A DNA stretch of 37,483 nucleotides. It comes from Monosiga brevicollis MX1 (Eukaryota; Opisthokonta; Choanoflagellata; Craspedida; Salpingoecidae). This document shows, piece after piece, positions 34,829 through 37,483 of the stretch (position 1 is the first letter of the stretch; the number at the start of each line of letters is the position of its first letter). A program made the position numbers and the translations under genes. The stretch spans positions 270,225 to 307,707 of the forward strand of contig NW_001865064.1 in assembly GCF_000002865.3 (NCBI RefSeq). Reading direction: 5' to 3'. The notes beneath the pieces were generated by a model that saw only the letters and a program-made list of their open reading frames with translations, was not told the DNA's origin and did no database searches.

Positions 34829-35625
34829 CCCGCTATTGTTGGCAGCTACGCCATGTGGATGCGCGCCGTGAAACGCGTCGTTTGCAGTCAACATCAGTGC
34901 CCCCTGTGACCATTGTATGACTGACAAGATATGCAAACTTGTAGCGTGTGGGGACGACTCAGTTCCTGGCTCCGGAAACGTTTGATGGACGCAACTACTC
35001 GGTCCATTCAGATGTATTTGCCTACGGCATGGTGTTGTTTCACATTATGACACGGTATGCTGCAGCCCATGTATCGAGACAGCGGCCGGCCCAGGTGATG
35101 AGGTTCTCATCACCACGTGCTGGTTTCCTCGGCCTACAGGCATGCGCCGCTCTATCCAATGGAGCTCTGCATTGGCCCCTCTCTCATTTTGCGCAAAGCC
35201 ATTGCATCCGGCTTGCGACCAGAGGTAAGCCCTTGACGCCTGTGACACTGTTCAACAGCCTGGGTGCCTGCGCGTGTGTCTGAGCATGGGTTTTATCAAT
35301 TTTCAATCGGATTTGCCTTGCCTTCGTTTCCCTGACCATCGCGTAGCTACCAGAGGCCTACCGGCATGTGTTTCCCACTTCGATCAAGTGCTTGATGGAA
35401 GCGTGCTGGGTAGCCTGTCGCGAGGATCGGCCGTCTTTCCCGGAAATTGTGCAGACATTGGAGAACATTCGTGACATTGAGCTGCTGCGCAGCGTGGGCG
35501 AATGGGGCCAATTGCCGCCTGGAGAAAACATCTCGGTGCCCCAGCGTCGGCGGGCCTATTCCGATAGTGAGCGTACCGGCCTGTCTTTTCCCAGCGCGCC
35601 ACTTGCATTCTCTGTCAACTCGTAG
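28692..35625 (+). CDS. Receptor kinase: kelch repeats, Cys-rich, EGF-like, TM, TKL-type kinase
   Basis: Twenty-one exons sum to 1409 residues: 28692-28958, 29075-29171, 29254-29447, 29557-29728, 29897-31509, 31642-31765, 31842-32056, 32163-32298, 32411-32479, 32585-32672, 32755-32847, 32932-32986, 33070-33213, 33288-33343, 33430-33497, 33575-33633, 33702-33815, 34510-34701, 34945-35054, 35140-35224, 35347-35625. After a signal peptide come kelch repeats (MVVFGGRP, LLLYGGLQ, CKVIVTGGFSDSD; about 75-890). Then a CNPGFYS...ACPAGT cysteine module (about 897-938), an EGF-like segment (about 960-993) and a membrane helix (about 999-1020). The kinase has Lys1086 (VAVK), Glu1106, HRDLKTCN (Asp1186), DFG Asp1204 and APE 1261-1263. 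The first Gly of the glycine loop is Ala1066. HRDLK rather than HRDLAARN points to TKL Ser/Thr specificity. Intron 7 starts with GC. The exon 9/10 splice is uncertain. Confidence 0.88.
33866..34320. repeat. (CTCTGT)n hexanucleotide array, about 75 copies
   Basis: A nearly perfect hexamer array inside the intron 33816-34509 of the receptor kinase. Because the unit is a multiple of three it opens reading frames in several phases on both strands; these are not genes. Confidence 0.98.
34321..34424. repeat. (GGTTTC/GGTTTT)n hexanucleotide array, 17 units
   Basis: A second, distinct hexamer array directly abuts the first. It has 17 GGTTTY units, 13 ending in C and 4 in T. Confidence 0.95.
34775..34828. 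repeat. T54 homopolymer
   Basis: A run of 54 T in the intron 34702-34944 of the receptor kinase. It may be a retroposed poly(A) tail or a sequencing-sensitive slip site. Confidence 0.95.
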
Positions 35626-36196
35626 AAGCCTGGCTGGAAGGAAAGAGATTGAGAGTTGTCTCGAGTTTGAATTTATTCATTCGATGAACTGGATTTTGAG
35701 CACAAGCATCCCTCTCCCACGTTTTGTTACTGTGCGGCACAACATTTGGCCAGTGCGTTGTATCTGAATCTCATGTTCGTGTTACCCGTCGCGTCAAAGG
35801 CGAACAAAATCAAGCCACGCTCCAGGCAGTGTGTTAGCAAGAGCTGGATGCAAGGCTCAAAAAGGGCGTTGAATTTGGTGGGTCGACAGCGCATCCATCG
35901 TAGTCAGCACAACAACACAGGAAAAAAAAAAGAAAGAAAAAAGTGCAAGAGAACAAAGCCAGAAGGCTGCGCGGCGCGGCGCGGCGCCACCAAAGCCAGA
36001 CCAAGTCCATGCGGCCATCATGGCACGACACGGCGTCAACTAAAACAAGGGTCACAGATCCAAGGGAAACACGGGCAAAGGAGCAAGGCCCCATATTGGG
36101 GCATAGAGAGGAAATGGGGTTCAAGGCTCAAGGACCGCGAATGGCAGCATCAGAGAGGAGCCAGACACATGCGCTCCGGCCGCCTGACAGAGTGAT
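35626..36196. other. Convergent 3' region between receptor kinase and NDUFS8
   Basis: No gene is supported. An A-rich run lies near 35923-35942, followed by GGCGC repeats near 35971-35987. Confidence 0.5.
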
Positions 36197-37094
36197 TTAT
36201 CGGTACAGGAATTCAGCTTCGATGTTTTTCTGAATCTCAACCTCCCACTTGTCGCCGTTGGAGAGAAGTTTTTCCTTGTTGTACAAGAGCTCCTGATGGG
36301 TTTCCGTGCTGTACTCAAAGTTGGGCCCTTCCACAATGGCATCAACGGGGCAGGCCTCCTGGCAGAAACCGCAGAAGATGCACTTGGTCATGTCAATGTC
36401 GTAGCGTGTGGTGCGGCGGCTACCGTCCTCGCGGGGCTCCGTCTCAATGGTGATGGCCTGAGCAGGGCACACGGCCTCACATAGCTTGCAAGCAATGCAG
36501 CGCTCCTCGCCGCTGGGGTAGCGACGCAGGGCGTGCTCACCGCGGAAGCGAGGGCTCAAAGGACCCTTCTCAAAGGGGTAGTACACGGTCGCGGGCTTCT
36601 TGAAAAAGTAGCGAAGCGTCAGACCGAGACCTGCGCAGCATATTGTAGAAAAAGAGATGGAGCAAGCCAGCCAAAAAAAAAAGGAGAATAAAGCACAGAA
36701 GAGCGGGTGAGATTGGAAAAAGTCAGGAAAAAAAAAAAAGAGGGTCGTGAGCAGTTTGCATAAATATGCCGGACCCGCGGCCCAGCCGGCCGTGTATACG
36801 TACCGCGGGCAATTTCGGTCGCAAACAGCTGGTTGGCAGAGCTCTCAATGTGCTGCTCGACGCTCTTGGGCTCTGGAGAGAACAACCAGTGTTGTTGTGA
36901 GAATGAGAACCTCGACGGTGAGCCTGGCTGGAAACATGACCGAGCCAAAGCGCAAACGAACCGAAACGATAATCGTGCTCCGGGGCCAGCTTCTTCTCAG
37001 GCAAATTGGAGACAGACCGAGTGGCCTGGCCCACGAGAGGCAAGCGGGCCACTGCCGGGCAGCCCGTGGCCATGCGTCGAACCAGAGCCGCCAT
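36197..37094 (-). CDS. NDUFS8: NADH dehydrogenase (complex I) subunit 8, NDUFS8/TYKY
   Basis: This is the matrix-arm subunit of mitochondrial complex I that carries two [4Fe-4S] clusters (N6a, N6b). Three exons on the minus strand, 37094-36968, 36872-36804 and 36630-36197, give 209 residues, about the human length. Exon 1 encodes an Arg-rich presequence ([20 protein letters not shown]). Exon 3 has [26 protein letters not shown], the two cluster motifs [12 protein letters not shown] and [32 protein letters not shown] and the terminal FLYR. All eight cluster cysteines are present. The exon 1 donor (GTTTCG) is weak in sequence but phase-consistent. It is convergent with the receptor kinase and has a GA tract (CT on its sense strand) upstream of the start. 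Confidence 0.97.
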
Positions 37095-37305
37095 CTATCA
37101 GAATCGCGTTCAGTCGCAAGCCACAACGTCTCATGAGCCACACACCCCATGAACACACTGAAACAGGCACTTCAACACCCACAACCCATCGGCACCCCCC
37201 ACAACCAGGAAACTGATGATTTGTATCTGTTCTTATCAAGTCGCACACCACTCTGGTCCAAGGCGGCTGCCATATGCGACACAACAGCGACGACGGCGAC
37301 GACGG

Positions 37306-37346
<41 letters not shown>

Positions 37347-37371
37347 GTGACGTACCTCTTTTTTTTTTTTT

Positions 37372-37419
<48 letters not shown>

Positions 37420-37483
37420 AAAGAGAGAGACAGAGAATCGTCGTGGGGAAAGACGGGCACTAACACTTGGTAGTGATAATGTC
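37095..37483. promoter_or_regulatory. NDUFS8 upstream region with GGCGAC, T and GA tracts
   Basis: From left to right it holds ordinary sequence, a GACGGC-type trinucleotide run at 37289-37348, a T run at 37359-37373 and a (GA)n tract at 37376-37414. On the sense strand of NDUFS8 these read CT, A and GTC. No gene is seen before the right edge. Confidence 0.55.

Noticed and set aside
37236-37466. Arg-rich minus-strand frame
   Set aside because: It reads the GACGGC and GA tracts upstream of NDUFS8.

Overview
This is eukaryotic nuclear DNA. Nearly every gene is split by short spliceosomal introns (mostly about 80-150 nt, GT-AG with at least two GC-AG), and the products carry mitochondrial presequences, signal peptides and animal-like receptor domains. 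Compact genes, frequent (CT/GA)n tracts, an LRR/sushi receptor and a kelch receptor kinase together suggest a choanoflagellate such as Monosiga or a close relative. That assignment is inference, not proof. A 109-base run of N at 25948-26056 shows this is a scaffold with a sequencing gap.

Layout, left to right. (1) 1-758 (+): 3' part of a ferrochelatase gene. (2) 1686-3550 (+): 5-aminolevulinate synthase. The last and first enzymes of heme synthesis therefore lie in tandem. (3) 4503-6161 (-): membrane-anchored calcineurin-like phosphoesterase. (4) 6981-9415 (+): S28 lysosomal Pro-X carboxypeptidase, 10 exons; genes 3 and 4 diverge from a shared 0.8 kb region holding a (GA)58 tract. (5) 9749-10636 (-): small secreted cysteine-rich protein, 4 exons. 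(6) 12004-14109 (+): unrecognised 532-residue protein with a charged coiled-coil tail. (7) 15310-18330 (+): folylpolyglutamate synthase, 13 exons, with a mitochondrial presequence and a second in-frame ATG. (8) 18895-22275 (-): receptor with LRRs, about seven sushi-like modules, one membrane segment and a tail with Tyr and PxxP motifs. (9) 23489-24095 (+): doubtful small gene. (10) 25104-27708 (+): coiled coil, then, across the gap, a PD-(D/E)XK-nuclease-like plus kinase-like protein of Crinkler type. (11) 28692-35625 (+): 21-exon, 1409-residue receptor kinase (kelch, Cys-rich, EGF-like, membrane segment, TKL-type kinase). (12) 36197-37094 (-): complex I subunit NDUFS8.

How the genes relate. 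Four products are mitochondrial by family (ferrochelatase, ALAS, NDUFS8 and the long FPGS form). Two look endolysosomal (genes 3 and 4). Two are candidate signalling receptors (8 and 11). No operon logic is expected, but the heme pair and the divergent lysosomal-type pair stand out. A pyrimidine-rich (CT) tract on the sense strand lies upstream of almost every start codon, which may be a shared promoter or leader element.

Exon coordinates were derived by hand from splice signals, phase continuity and remembered family conservation. Every multi-exon model given below sums to a whole number of codons, except the gapped gene 10, whose joins around the gap are unresolved. Splice choices marked uncertain need transcript data.
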